Shown here piece by piece: positions 45,444-57,918 of a DNA stretch of 64,000 bases (positions are counted from its first letter, which is position 1; each line of letters opens with the position of its first letter). The stretch is from Umbilicaria muhlenbergii. Lineage: Eukaryota; Ascomycota; Lecanoromycetes; Umbilicariales; Umbilicariaceae. Location: NCBI GenBank assembly GCA_000611775.1, contig KK106987.1, positions 1,054,001 to 1,118,000 on the forward strand. Reading direction: 5' to 3'. The translations under genes and the position numbers were made by a program. Below the pieces are notes generated by a model, which saw nothing but the letters and a program-made list of their open reading frames with translations, was not told the origin of the DNA and made no database searches.

Positions 45444-46163
45444 TCACCATGGGACCTCTTCACCACTATAGGTAAAGAACTTCGCCGTGTCCGCCTCCCC
45501 AACCCGATGCAGAGTCTTCAACATACCCCGAATACTCTCCGAAGGCGTCAATATCGCCCCCTTCCCACCTATACCTATGTTCACCCAACCAGGATCCATG
45601 CAAACAACAACGGCACCTTTGCCATCCGTCCCGTAATCGTGCGCCTGGTGTACGGTCAACATGTTCAAGGCAGCCTTGGATATCGAATAGGTCGTGCATT
45701 TTGTCGGCACCATTGTTTTCGATTTTGCGCATGAACCCAACCCGGACGACATGTTCATCACTATGGTCCCTTTTTGGATATGGGGGCTTAGGGCCTGAAC
45801 AAGCTTGGCGGGTCCCAACACGTTGGTGTTGACCTCAGCTAGAAATGCCTTTTGTGAGATATCCTTGCTTGTTTGTCTGGGTTCAGAGTTCGTGGCTGCG
45901 TTGTTGATAATGTAGTTGATTTGCAGGCCTGAGCCGATTTTATTGGTAACATTCTCCGCGAACGATTCGATGGAGGAAGGAACGGAAGTGTCACATTCGA
46001 GGACGTGGATGTTTCTGTTGTTGTTGAGGATTTCGAGGTCTGAGAGGTCAGAGGATAGAGAGCGGGTGCCTGCCAGTATGATGTTTGATTCGTCGGCCGA
46101 TAGCTGGCGGCAGAACTCAAGGCCCAGGCCTCTGTTCGCACCGGTTATCACGTAGACAGGCAT
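45444..46163 (-). CDS. Short-chain dehydrogenase/reductase
   Basis: A single exon of 239 residues, the normal size for classical SDRs. It has the Rossmann start MPVYVITGANRGLGLEFC (TGxxxGxG), the NNAA motif (INYIINNAAT), the catalytic Ser in VMNMSSGLGS, and YSISK as Y-x3-K. CMDPGWVNIG matches the family PG motif. The layout resembles C-factor or sniffer-type carbonyl reductases, probably NADP(H)-dependent and cytosolic; the substrate is unknown. I set the start at 46163, since the 47 codons upstream in the open frame do not resemble the family. It is divergent from COX4, 272 bp away, so they share a promoter region. Confidence 0.9.
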   Translation of the reverse strand: MPVYVITGANRGLGLEFCRQLSADESNIILAGTRSLSSDLSDLEILNNNRNIHVLECDTSVPSSIESFAENVTNKIGSGLQINYIINNAATNSEPRQTSKDISQKAFLAEVNTNVLGPAKLVQALSPHIQKGTIVMNMSSGLGSCAKSKTMVPTKCTTYSISKAALNMLTVHQAHDYGTDGKGAVVVCMDPGWVNIGIGGKGAILTPSESIRGMLKTLHRVGEADTAKFFTYSGEEVPW

Positions 46164-46435
46164 GATGAGTGATGTGATTGACTTTTGGGAAATGGAAGAG
46201 TAATTGGCGCAAAGGGGAACTGGTTGGTTTGTTAGGGACCGAAGAACTCTAGGTTTCAGCAGGTAGTTCACGTCATGTAGTATATCAACCGGACACTTAT
46301 CCAACGCCTTCCCCGTAAATTGCGGGACGATGTCCGATCACCACGAATAAGGCTGATGCTGACTAATCATTACAACCGCAATCTTGAAGCTTCCCACCGA
46401 AAGGCACGACGACCGCTCCGAAGTCCCAGTCCAAA

Positions 46436-47428
46436 ATGTTTCTCCGACGCTCAGCTGTCGCCCTGTCGAGGCAGGCGGTCGTCAAGCCCATTGCCGCGCG
46501 CACTTTCTCATCCTCTTTCCTCCTCCGCAAGCCATCGCCCGGCTCGTCCACCGATCCCCACGCTCCCAAAGCTACACCCCAGAGCAATGATCCCAAGCCA
46601 GGGGAGCCTGATGCTCGTGTGAAGCCCTTCGAAGGTATGCCACTCACGCGAGAGCTGGGATTGGAAGTTGTATGAGGCAGTGTGAGGCACTAATGGCTGA
46701 CTGGCATCCAAATACAGAAATCCAAACCGAGGCCGACCTCCTCCCACCAGGAGCTGCACCCGGAACCGTCCCCACAGATCTCGACCAGGCGACCGGTCTC
46801 GAACGTTTGGAAATCTTGGGGAAGATGCAGGGCATCGACATCTTCGACATGAAGCCACTGGACGCCTCACGCAAAGGTATTACCCCCCCCCCGGCTATGC
46901 CATCATCAAGCGCCATGACGACCTCGGCGTTCTATGACAAGTATATCAGGACCTTACTGATGCATTTGCCTAAATCAGGCACACTCGATAACCCCATCGT
47001 CGTCCGATCCTTCGGCGATGAGCAATATGCCGGCTGCACCGGCGTGCCCGCGGACTCGCATGTCACGATCTGGTTGACGGTATGTGCCCCTACAAACACA
47101 AACGCACTCTACACCAGTTCTGGGACACTCCCACTAATTCCATTGTGCTATGGCAGATGTCCCGCGACCGCCCCATCGAGCGCTGCCCCGAATGCGGCAA
47201 CGTGCTGAAGATGGAATACGTAGGCCCGCCCGACCAATCACATGACGAACACGGCCACGGCGGACATGGAGAGCGTGAGTGATCTTTCCTACCCCATCAC
47301 GGCGACTCTGAAACCAGACTTGGCGGTTAAGATACTAATACCGGCTCAAATCTTTAGATGCGGATGGAGCACACAACTACGAGGAGCCGAAGACTTTCGC
47401 GGACTTTGTCAGGCCAGAGTACCGATAG
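46436..47428 (+). CDS. COX4: Cytochrome c oxidase subunit Cox4 (COX5B type)
   Basis: Nuclear-encoded subunit of respiratory complex IV in the inner mitochondrial membrane. Five exons (46436-46634, 46718-46876, 46979-47079, 47157-47274, 47358-47428) give 215 residues. The N-terminus is a clear mitochondrial presequence (MFLRRSAVALSRQAVVKPIA). After it come EIQTEADLLPPGAAPGTVPTD, LERLEILGKMQGIDIFD, the NPIVVRSFGDEQYAGCTGVP strand, and the zinc-site motif RCPECGNVLKMEYVG, with an earlier Cys in YAGCTG as likely partner. It ends EPKTFADFVRPEYR. All junctions keep phase. A His/Gly stretch (DEHGHGGHGEHADGAH) before the end is longer than I recall in yeast. Confidence 0.94.
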
Positions 47429-47914
47429 ATGTGGGTGAGACTTTGGAGGGGTGGGAGCGTGGAGGAGAGGCCTATGTATAGGTGTATGCTTGCGGAAGGG
47501 CGGCTGTGCTCGGATAAGGAGTGTATATTATCAATCCCAGCATGTCTGCAAACAACTGGACCCGAGTCGAGAGGGCGCGGGTCTTGTTCCAGGGTCCGTT
47601 ACTTCATACCCTGCGTAACATCTCCCATACGTGTCTTTATACGTGCACGCGTAACTCGGAATCATTGATGTACAGCAAGATGCTAAACTAGGAAGCCATC
47701 TCGGAGGATAGGAGACGAGACATCTACTCGGGTTGCCTTCGATTTGCCCACCGTGTAAGCATTCAACGCATTAAACTGCACTTTAATTCTTTCCGCTTTT
47801 AACAAGTCGAAGGCGGTATCATACACCGCGCGCCTCCGATGCTCTGAACAAAGTAGTACATCTTCCAAAGGCCCCTATTTACGCCTCGCAAGCACTAACA
47901 CACCACGAATCTCT
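47429..47914. other. Intergenic between convergent COX4 and PRP8
   Basis: 3' flanks only; no RNA gene or repeat recognised. Confidence 0.6.
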
Positions 47915-50900
47915 TCAAGCAAAGTTATCCGACCGATCCACCCAAATATCCTCCAACTCGGCAAAGTTCTGGAAATGCAGCGGACGGTGCTGATCAGCAT
48001 AGAAAGGCTACAGAGGCACAAACAGTCAGCTATGTCTTTCACAGTATCATATAGGGGTTTAGGACTTACCAATGGCGTGTCGATCTTGACATCCACCCTC
48101 TTCTTCTCGACCCCGCCGAACGAACTTCCCATGAAACTGTAGTTCCATACATTGCTTTCCGGAACCAAGAAATAGCCTCTGATCTTGTCACTGAGCAATA
48201 GTTGACACTTCTCGCCCATACTTGTTGAGAAACCCTGCGGTTGCTCGCTGCCGGTGTCTTTGTTCTCGGCACCCCATTTGTAACCTTGTGGCGTGAGCGC
48301 CCATGCTGCTAAAGATACTGAGCCAGGTGTGAAAGAGACGGTCATGGTCACGGTCTTCTTGTCCCACGATGGGTGAGCATTCATCAAGCGTGCATGTTGT
48401 GTGACATCCATTGCGGTCATGTAGGGCGGCTCATTACCCGAGACGGTATGGATAATACCCAGTGGTTCCATGCTGGAGAGATATTCGTGCTCAGGTAGCT
48501 GATGTGGTAGTTGCACATCACGTGTATTTCCGACTTGAGGGATCATGACGATAGTACGGACTTCCTTGATCTGATCGTTGTCCGGCGGCGAGCTACCATA
48601 TAGATAGCCTGCGACTTGTACGCGGAGATCGGCGATGGTAATGAAGCGCTTGAGGATATTCTTTGGCATGATATAGGTGAAGTGACCGTCTTCGCGAATG
48701 TCATCGGAAGAAATGTAGATGTTGTTGGCACGGGTGCGGAGATTCGAGGTGGCAATAGCCCGTGTACGCCACTCAGTCTTTGAGGCGAAAGACTGTTGCT
48801 CAAACTGCGAAGTGGTAGTGACAATGATATCTTCGCCGTGAACATTCTGGGTCTTGGTCGTTACGGCAGTAAGCTGCTGTTGCTCCTGTTGCTGCTTTTC
48901 GATCTCGGCGGCTTGCTGACGTTGCATGGACGGTGCGCTGATCTCCATGCCCAGGATGATGTCTCGCACTTCGCTGCTCGTCAAACTTGAGGTATTGACA
49001 TTGTTCTTCTTCCCATAGTCGTTCAGGATAAGATCCCGAAGTTGCACTTCGACCTTGATCCAGTCTTCATCTGACAATGTAGGCCAGATGTGGTGCTCTT
49101 GGGTTATTACTGTCTTATCGGGCCGCAGTAGTAATTTCGTCTTGTCTTGGTTGACATGTAGCGCACGCAGGATCAAGATCAAACGGGAGAATGCAGTGTA
49201 GGAGGATATCGTCTTTAACCACTCATCGTAAAGGTTGAAGAGCACCATCTGCGGTTCAGTAGCGCGGAGAATCATATCACCCAGCTTTTCGACCTTCATC
49301 GCAGCCTGGAACGGTAACTGAAGTTCGGAAGCCCGGATGGAGATGTTGGGAAAATCCAGCAAGTGCACCTCGAGAGGATCGAGCAGACCTTTTCGGGTGA
49401 CAATAAGCTGTTTCGGTTGTTCCTCGACTGGTAGCGATCGAATAAGTGCCGCTACTTCTTCTGCAGTCTTCCACTTGGCTAATTGACCGAGACGCTTTTG
49501 ACCCGCCCAGACACTTGTATGGATGATCTTCAGGAACAGCTGCCCCGTTCTTGGGTTGAAGATAAAAATCGCTCCATTGATGGGCTTGGTCGTCAAGTTA
49601 CCTTCGAAGGTCTTGTGGATTGTGACACGGTACACGTTCGTGTCATCAATGAACAACTGAATCTGATTGCTGAACAGCTCTGAGTAATTCTGCGAGTTCA
49701 AGAACTCTTGGTTGCTCTCAGAAGCGTACAGTTGCAGACCTTTCCGAATACGCTCTCTCAGAACATACAAGGCAGGATTGGCCTTCATGATCTTAGCCAT
49801 AGCCTGCTGGATAAGAGTCTTCAGCCCTGGGAAGTACTGCCCATATGCAGAATACAAGTTGTATGCCAGGTCGATGCCAATCATCAGACCCGTCGCTGAT
49901 GGATAGATGCTCATGCTGTCGGTTGTGTAGTCCAGGTATTTGGCTCGAACGTACCGCTCAATGTCGTGAGAGTCGTAATCGCCATAACGAAGCTGAACAT
50001 CAACCCAGAACTTATTCGTAGTAGTCGGTTCAATGATGTCCTTGGTGTCAAACAGTATAGATGGCCTTGTGACGTTCCACTTGTGGCTGGCAAAGAGCAG
50101 AATATCGGCGCAAGAGCTGTTCATCTTGTACGACTTTCTAGGATGGATTGTCTCCTTCTGTACCGTTTCGATGCCCAGTGATTCCAACTCCTGGTCAAAG
50201 ACTTGGCACAAATCCATGACAACCGACTCATGGATCTTCTGCCATAAATGGGCGCGGAAAATCTGGATCAGAGAAATCTTCAGAGTTGGAATCTTGCCGT
50301 GCAAGAAAATTCCCGTCAAATCAAGCTGAACCTGGAAACCGACATAGACGTTTGCACGGTTGATTGTTGGTGACCACCATAGCGTGAATCGACGGTTAGG
50401 GATTTGGTTGAGACCAGATCGCTGGGCGTTGGTGAGCTTCTTGAATTTCATCGACTCCTCAAAACCGGAGGCTTTCTCCCAGAAGAGACCCTCCCAAGAT
50501 GGGAAAGCGGTAGCCTTGAAGAGTGTGTGCTCGAGGATGGTCTCTACACCGCCTAAAGCTTGAATGACATCTGTTCTGTAGGCATTAAGATTCCATAGCT
50601 TTCCGTCGTGCCGTTGGCTGGTCCACCAGAAAGGATTGCTCTTCATCAACTGATACGTTTTAAACTCGGTGCGAGCCCTGAAACCCTTGTCGAAGCTGAG
50701 TGTGCTCCTATCCTTCTGAAAAAGCGTATTAATACGAGGAAGACCGCGGTCCCAGCTGTCTTCTAAATCCTCAAGTGTCAGGCGTCGGTTTTGCTGGTTA
50801 GCTTCCTGGCGCTTTTGCGAATACTCCGTCCAAACACGTTGCGAATCGATGAACTCAGCTTCCCATGGGATGATGTAGCGGAAAATGTTGGGGATGAGAG

Positions 50901-53900
50901 TCTCCTCATCGTGGGTCATACCAGAACGGTAATGCGTAACACCGACATCGGTCTGCTTGGACCAGCGCTTGTCGCTGGTAGGAATCAAGATATGCGATCC
51001 AGAAATCATACCCAGGCCTCCCAGCTCCTTGGGCGTATAGAACACTGCAGGTGGAAATCGGGAAGGCATCTTCGAGTTCAGGCCAATTTTCACCCTCGTT
51101 TGAATCTTCGTCTCGCATTTGACAATGGTGTCAAGGAGATTGACTGTAGATACAGCTGCTTCACGATAGTAGGTGAACAGGGCAATCAAGCTCGTATTCC
51201 ACTTATTGGCTATCTTCGTGAAAGTGGTTGAACCAGAAGACATGAGAATCTGTCGGATGCGGTTGTTGAACTTCTGGATATCCTCTTCAGTCACCTGTAA
51301 GAAGGCGTGCGCCGTTCGTTCTTTAGTAGTGTTGTCTACGAGCGACCAGACACTGTCTTTGACAGGGAATTCCTCATTCAAATTGCGGATCTTGGGCAGT
51401 ATACGGACTTCGAAACCGCACATCGAGAAAAGCAGATTGGGGTTGTCTCGACTGTAGACACTAGCGAAAGTGTCGTCCCATTCAATGGTCGTAATTGATC
51501 TTGGCAACCTGTTCTTGAGGTCCCAGAAGACTGCACGTCCCAGGTTGACATCATGTCTCATCAATCTCATTCTCGAGTCCCGAGGCCAGCACTTCTTATT
51601 CCGATAGCCGATCACGTTCTCAAAATTCGGATCTGGTTGCTCCGTCAAGAACCGCTGAATGAGATCTCTCGACTCGTCGGCAGAAAACCGGAGGAAGACC
51701 CAAATACGATCGATGTACCTGGTGTACAGTCTGATGGGATGTCTGGTCTCGGTTGCACGATCCCTGAATTGCAAGAAGTCGTTGGGGCTTTGTGGTGGCC
51801 CAGCAATCTCGCTCGCTCGTTGTAAACCCAGCAACAAAAGATCGATGACCAAACCGTAGTATTGGAAGACAAAAGCAGAGAATTGCAGGCCTCGGATCAT
51901 ACCGTAGCTGTTGGTGTGGTTCATGTCCTTGTAGTTGAGCTGGACATTGTTCTTCGAGGTAATGTAGTCAGCAAGATTGTGGTCCATGATGAGGCGTAGG
52001 AGACGATTGAGGAGGGTAAGATCAATCTTCTCGTAAACCTTCGAAAGCTGCGTCTCTATCATGACGTTACATTCTCCGTCTGCTGTCTCCCATACGCCTC
52101 CGAGATTGTTGATCCCTTGCGCCCATTTGTATGTTAGCAGCGGAGGCACCTCGGAGTCGGATGGCTTGATCCAAGCCGGGAACAGATGCCTCTGATCCGC
52201 CTGGTACCAAAGGTATTGGTCAAGGTAAGCGTCAGTAATCTTTTCCACAGGCTCAATATCGTAGACTGGGTTGATACTGCTGTAATTGTCGTTCATATCG
52301 ATGCCTACTTCTTTAAACGCACGCTGGGTGAGCAAGAAGCGCTTGATCCGAGCGAGTGTGGTACCAGGTGAGTCGTAAGCCTGTTCAATAAGGGCAAGTT
52401 CTTCTCTTTGACTTTGATTGAGACGACCCTTGACCGAATAAGCTTCCCTCAAACGTTCGAGAGCTAAGATAAGGATCTTGGTGTCATGCTTGTAAGAGAT
52501 GGCGGGGAATGGTATCGGCGAGTACTTCCGTGACTCTAACCAGTGAACGGTCGTTGTATAGATCGCAACGGCTTCTTCGGACGAAACATATGGTCCGTCT
52601 TTCATATAGTTGTGCTGTCTCTCTTGCTCCGCCTTTAGCCACAACCGCGTGAGACGACCCAGATTCTTCTTCGCAACAGTCTTGTCGACAGTAGCACCTC
52701 TCCGTATACGTTCGCGGTTGTAGTGAGCGACAGATATCCACCAATCTGCCTTACTCTTCACATACCGCAGGATGATGTTCTCAATAGGTGCAGGTAAGCC
52801 AGGCACTTTCCATGGGATGTTACTCTTCCAGCACCTCCAGGCTTCAGATAAATGCTGTAGGACAGTGTTCACCTTGTTCTGTTTGATGCCTTCAGGCATC
52901 ATGTCCATCAGATCGGCCATGACGGAGGCTCGGAGTTCGAGATCAAAGTGAGACTCCACTCTCTGTTTTGTCACTGTCTTTGCCACACCCTTGCTGTGCC
53001 GCCCTTCAAACTGACGAGAGAGCAAATTACCAAGCCATCGCTCTAGCAATGGAATGATACCTCTCATGAAGAACAACCACACCCTCCAGGCAGGAGCCCA
53101 GAAACCACACCCTGGCCCTTTGCCGACTGGACCTGAATTGAATCGATAGTAGATCAAATGCTTCAGATCCTTGCACGATCGAATCTGGTGCATAAGCTTG
53201 TACTTGTAACGGTACATGCCCGTCAGCTGTCCGACGTGGTTGAAGGCATATAATATACCATCGGCCAGCTGGAAGGCATCAATATTACCGAGGCGGTACT
53301 GAACCTGCGCATCAACGATCAACTTCGTAAGACGGAGGATTTCACGCATCAAGTGGAAAGCATTTCCAAAGCGCGACTTCTTTCGTTCTTTGGTGGTCAA
53401 AGTCTTGACAGGCTTGAGGTTGAAGTTGTAATCCAGATGCAGATAAGTAAGGTTCTTTCGGTGAATGAGCAAGTTCAGCATGTTAAAACCCTGCCTGCAA
53501 ACCTGGAGACCAGCTTCGACCCAGTCGATGGTGGTTTGCTGGAAGAATTTTGTCGATCGAAGGGACTTCATCAGGTCCTGCTTGTTCTGTGCCTTCGGCT
53601 TCTTTTTGTGCAGCTCGTTCAAGACGTAAGTCTTGAGCAACTTCTGGTATGAGACCCGGACTTTGACTGGCTGGCCTTGCGGGACGTGCTCGAGGTACCA
53701 CTGCTTCACCAGTGGCACGTCCTGGGCGCGCACCATGCGACCCGATCGTCGATCGAATGGAAATGGTGCCCACCAAAGTGCAACAGCGGAAGATGTTTCG
53801 CTAGTATATAACTCTTCGTCTGCAAGGAATGCCTCCATGTTTCCAGGCAGCGTGAATTCCTCATCCTCGTTGTTCCCATATCCAAATATCTCATCCTCAT

Positions 53901-55044
53901 GACTGACAGTGAGGTTCTTTGGAGCGACAGAACGAGACGAAATGGGGTTGATCACCGGATCGAAGTAGAATGCAGGTAGGCTTGGATCTTCCGCACGAAC
54001 GTAGACCACTTGTGGATGGGAATACCACGATAGCTTGACGCTTCGAGGGAGTGAGTTATATAGGAAAGGGAACGCAACACGATATTCTGTTCGTATTGGT
54101 GCACGGAAAATTATGCGGTCGATCGCGTTGAATTCTCCAAAGTCTTCGTCGTTCGGATCCACGTCCTTGTAGAGCGGCTCGAAACGTGGACCACCAGGGA
54201 TTGCAACGTTCAGAGCTTTGGCAGTCAAGAAGCTGTTCATCTCAAACATGTGGAAATAGTTCTTGTCGACAAGATCGCTCAGCAGTTGATGGCTCAAACG
54301 ATAGAGTGTCGCCATCTGTGGTAATGTAAGATTCCATTCTTTGTAGCTAGGGCCATTGACATGAGGCGTATCCAGAAGCGGGCGATGCTCGTAGAACCAT
54401 TCAAAAACCGGTCCATCCTCCGCTTCATCAAGTTCCATCTGTATAGGCTCTAGAGGCTCAACGTCCTCAATATTTTCTGACCATGACAGCGGCGGCTCCT
54501 CGTCATCGAATGGTGGAAACCTCATCCGCTTGAAATGCCTTCTGTCGCTCTTTTCCCTTCTCATGCAAACCCACATTGTAGCCCACTGCGCGTGAAAAAC
54601 TGGCTCGATCACCCGTGGGATCTCGTTTACGAGGGTCAGGCAACCGTTGACGTGGTATAGAACCTTCACTTCCCTAGACGACTCCCACGGCATTGGCATG
54701 TTCTCCAGGAGCTTCAACACAGCATGTGGCATAAACTTCAGAGCGCCCAGATAACTCCGCTTGTCGCTGCTGAACTTCTTCTGCGACACGTCTCCAATAT
54801 CCTTGACGATCTTCCGTAAATGCTCCGGCGGCATATCAGCCTTCTGTGTCTCCACAAACCCTCCCTTGCGCTTCTCTCCAAACCGGTTCCGTTGTGATCG
54901 TAGCCATTCCTTTTTCTTCTGTGCGAACTTCGCGACTTGAGGATCGGCAGGCGGCCTATAACCTGGCGGAGGAGGCGCAAGAGGCATCGATGGCGGCGCC
55001 GAGGCACCCCATCCTGGAGGAGGCGGAGGTGGAAGAGATGACAT
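47915..55044 (-). CDS. PRP8: Pre-mRNA-splicing factor Prp8
   Basis: Prp8 is the U5 snRNP core protein at the spliceosome active centre. Exons 55044-48070 and 48007-47915 (62-bp intron, GTAAGT...TGTAG) give 2355 residues, the usual length. The last exon is required: it converts the end to [20 protein letters not shown]...DNFA, the conserved terminus, instead of a nonsense tail. A proline-rich N-terminus ([14 protein letters not shown]) is followed by the large conserved body: [28 protein letters not shown], the reverse-transcriptase-like and endonuclease-like regions, the RNase H-like domain ([20 protein letters not shown]), and the Jab1/MPN domain ([28 protein letters not shown]). There is no intein, although fungal PRP8 is a common intein host. 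Confidence 0.98.
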
Positions 55045-55795
55045 GTCGATGAGTTTGTCCTTATAGCTTCGAGGATGAAGTTCTATGATGGCAGTCGTCC
55101 TAACTTGGCTGCGATAAGACCGTGCCTCTTACCACGAGTCTGCCTCGCAGACTGCGCAAAAAGGCCGCGATGTTAAGGAGAGACAGGAAATAAACGTCAA
55201 ATATTATCTCACGTTCGGTTTTGCTCTCCTCACCATCCGGAGAGATTTCACACAGATGTTCGTGTAGTGGCGATCCCCTTGCGATTTTCGGTTCCGTCTA
55301 TAAGGCAGCCAGCAGCGTGCAGACTAATAGAAGCTAGCAGCTAGCGGCTCACGGCATATATCTGTCTCATTAGGCTGAAGGGCGCCTCGTTCGATTTAAT
55401 GTACTCTTGCTTAGTTTTCATGTGACTCATTTCATTGCTTCACAGAGAGGGTCTAAACACCAACATGGAGGTCCTCTGTCATGTATGAAGTTTGCTTGAA
55501 AACGCTGTCAATTGACAGGCTAACCAGCTCTTGGAAAGCTGTAACATTGGGGTTCTAATCTCTTTTCAGCTCTCATAAACTGAATCTGACTAGTGAGTCG
55601 CTTACACGCCGCTATTGTCTCAGAAACAGGACCCTCTGGAGCTGCAGCTAACACTCGATACCACGCTAAACCCTCGCTTAGATTTGACGCTAAGCCCACA
55701 CAATTTCTGGGACATCGAAATATTGAGGACGCCGACGACAACGACACCCAGCAACCCACATCACTTCGACTGTGCCAGCTGTGTATCGAGACGCA
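55045..55795. other. Intergenic, divergent promoters of PRP8 and eL34
   Basis: About 750 bp. The second half holds one copy of a dispersed repeat (55549-55633). No other feature recognised. Confidence 0.6.
55549..55633 (+). repeat. Dispersed repeat, copy 1
   Basis: Resembles 63474-63560 in the same orientation. Shared blocks are GGGGTT...TCTCTTTT(C/T)AG, CTCATAAACTGA(A/G)TCTG, GAGTCG, CTTACACGCCGCT and TGTCT...AC(A/G)GGACC. The copies differ by small indels. Confidence 0.75.
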
Positions 55796-56511
55796 ATGGC
55801 ATCCACAAGACTGACCTACGTGAGTGCATCTGAGACCTCAATACACTGAGTCTACGCCCTGCTGACCAGTCTCGTGTATACAGCGCCGGAGGAATCCGTA
55901 AGTCATCCTGAGAAAACACCCACTACCCTCTACGAGTCCGAAGGCAAGATCGCGAGCATTGTTCTGATATTGGGTCAGATATAACACACGTTCCAACAAA
56001 GTTCGTGTTGTCAAGACACCCGGTGGAAAGCTACGATACCAGCACATCAAGAAGAAGGGTAGCCCACCGAAATGTGGTGACTGTGGAATCAAACTTCCAG
56101 GGGTGAGTTCTTCTCGCAATGGTGTAGATATCGTGAAGTTCTACGAAATGGGAATGGCGTCAGGATGGATGAGCCGAGTCGCATTCTCTTGGGGGGTTCG
56201 TGGCTTGTCACTAGGCAAAGCAAGGAGACTCGGCAGGCAGTGAAAGATGGGGAAATAATCGCGGCGCCATGATGGGAATGGTACAACATGTTAAGACTCC
56301 AAGGCTGATTGCGTTTTCTCCATCACAGATTCCCGCTCTCCGACCCCGCGAATACTCCCAGATCTCCAAGCCCAAGAAGACCGTCCAGCGCGCCTACGGT
56401 GGTTCGCGATGTGCAAACTGTGTCAAGGACCGCGTTGTGCGAGCGTTTTTGATTGAGGAGCAGAAGATCGTGAAGAAGGTGCTCAAGGAGTCGCAGCAGA
56501 AGAAGCGATAG
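55796..56511 (+). CDS. RPL34: Large-subunit ribosomal protein eL34
   Basis: Component of the cytosolic 60S ribosome. Exons 55796-55819, 55884-55897, 55979-56102 and 56329-56511 give 114 residues. The first two exons are tiny (24 and 14 bp). They spell MASTRLTY and RRRNP before [20 protein letters not shown], which matches the family start. The zinc-ribbon Cys are present: [11 protein letters not shown] in exon 3 and [19 protein letters not shown] in exon 4. The third intron (226 bp) is the longest in the gene, as is common in ribosomal-protein genes. Start and junction phases all fit. Confidence 0.95.
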
Positions 56512-56835
56512 AGGACACCTGGGGCTTGGGGAAACGGATACTGTACGGCGTGGGAAAATAAAACAGTTGACTGGCCGGTGTCATCTATGTGCCGACAATA
56601 CCATGATTGCGGCTTGGCTCTAGCTCGAAAATTGATGTCTTACCAAACCTGCCCGGTTCAATTTATCATCGTCATTGGAAACATGTGATTTGAGTGATGT
56701 ATTGTTATGGTGCAGGCTCTGCGAACTATTGCAATACTAACAAATCGCTCAGTGTCTGTCATTTCGAAATCCAAACAACTCCTTCGCGAAAACGTCACTT
56801 CAGAAAAACCCCTGCGCGACCTTACACTTCAACCA
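56512..56835. other. Intergenic between convergent genes
   Basis: 3' flank of eL34 and of the following minus-strand gene, with a GAAAATAAAACAG stretch soon after the eL34 stop that could serve in polyadenylation. Nothing else seen. Confidence 0.5.
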
Positions 56836-57918
56836 TCAAGCCCCTTCAACCTCATCCTCTCCCCCACTCCATACTGTCCGCCGTACCTTAGCCCACCCCT
56901 CCCCTATCTTTCGCTTGTTCGATACCTCAACCCATCCCTCATCTGCAAACTCCTCACCGAGGACCTCCCAGTCTTCCATTCCTTCCTCCCCACTCTCATT
57001 CCACTGCGCCTTCATTCTCACACGCAGCTTCTCAGCCTCCATCTGTATAGCCGCCGGCTGCTCCAGTACTCCCTTCCCAAGCCCTTGCTTCTCGCTACCC
57101 ATCTGCGCAATATCCTTGTTCGAGTTCGTCTCTGCCATCTTATTCCCTTGGGAACCCCCTTTCGCACACAAGTTTTCCGCCTCCAACTTCTCAAGTCCTT
57201 CCTTCGCACCCCTCTGCTTCTCATCCCCCATATCCACTACCCCCTTATTCGTCTTCACCCTCTCGAAATACTCAAGCAAATCCTGCCTCCGCGCTCTGAT
57301 ATTCACATGAGCTTTTCCTTCACTGCCGAGAGTATACCACAGCACATCACCCGTCACGAAAGCATCGCAGACCCAGTCCGGCCACGGCCAGGTCTCGCGC
57401 GGCGAGCAGGGAGAGAAGGCGGACGGGCAGGGGATGTTGACGACCCAGTTGTTGTGAGTGTTTTTGGGGATGGATTCGGGGTACGGGGGCGTTGTTGATG
57501 GGCAGGAGATGGGAGAGTGGGGCGGGGGATTGGTTTGCACGATGACTGATGGTGCGGGTATGATCCTCTGCGCGGCGGATCGCCCGGTTATGTGCTGAAT
57601 GGGGGTGATGTAGGTGCTGCTTTCTGGAGTCGTAACAGGGCATACTGGTGCTTGCGCGAAGGTCTGGGGTGGTGGGTCAAGCGGTGTGAATGCTTGACCT
57701 CGCAGGGATTTGATGGACATCAACCGGTTCATTTCGTTCTCCCAGCGGGCTTTGTCTTTGGCGAAGGAGATGAACGCTGAGGAGGCGTCGGGAAGGTGTG
57801 GCTGCTTGAGTGTTGTTTCTAGGCTCTGGAGTCGGGGCATCTTGCTGGCTTTTGCGAAGGGAGAGTCTTCCAGAGTGGGATACATGAGACAGGTAAGTGT
57901 GTTTGCCAGGTGCAACAT
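56836..57918 (-). CDS. Hypothetical protein with acidic coiled-coil tail
   Basis: A single exon of 360 residues with no recognised family. A helical, charged N-terminal region (SAFISFAKDKARWENEMNRLMSIKSLRGQ) is followed by a Pro/Ser/Thr-rich spacer. Then comes a short folded-looking segment rich in Trp (RETWPWPDWVCDAFVTGDVLWYTLG, AHVNIRARRQDLLEYFERV) and a Glu/Lys/Gly tail ending in EDWEVLGEEFADEGWVEVSNKRK. The start is uncertain: ATG 57918, or ATG 57840 (MPRLQSLETTL), which better fits a cytosolic protein. I see no operon-like or functional link to its neighbours. Confidence 0.65.
   Translation of the reverse strand: MLHLANTLTCLMYPTLEDSPFAKASKMPRLQSLETTLKQPHLPDASSAFISFAKDKARWENEMNRLMSIKSLRGQAFTPLDPPPQTFAQAPVCPVTTPESSTYITPIQHITGRSAAQRIIPAPSVIVQTNPPPHSPISCPSTTPPYPESIPKNTHNNWVVNIPCPSAFSPCSPRETWPWPDWVCDAFVTGDVLWYTLGSEGKAHVNIRARRQDLLEYFERVKTNKGVVDMGDEKQRGAKEGLEKLEAENLCAKGGSQGNKMAETNSNKDIAQMGSEKQGLGKGVLEQPAAIQMEAEKLRVRMKAQWNESGEEGMEDWEVLGEEFADEGWVEVSNKRKIGEGWAKVRRTVWSGGEDEVEGA

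Noticed and set aside
47915-55044. Possible PRP8 intein
   Set aside because: The frame is continuous at normal Prp8 length and shows no inserted hedgehog/intein-like block.
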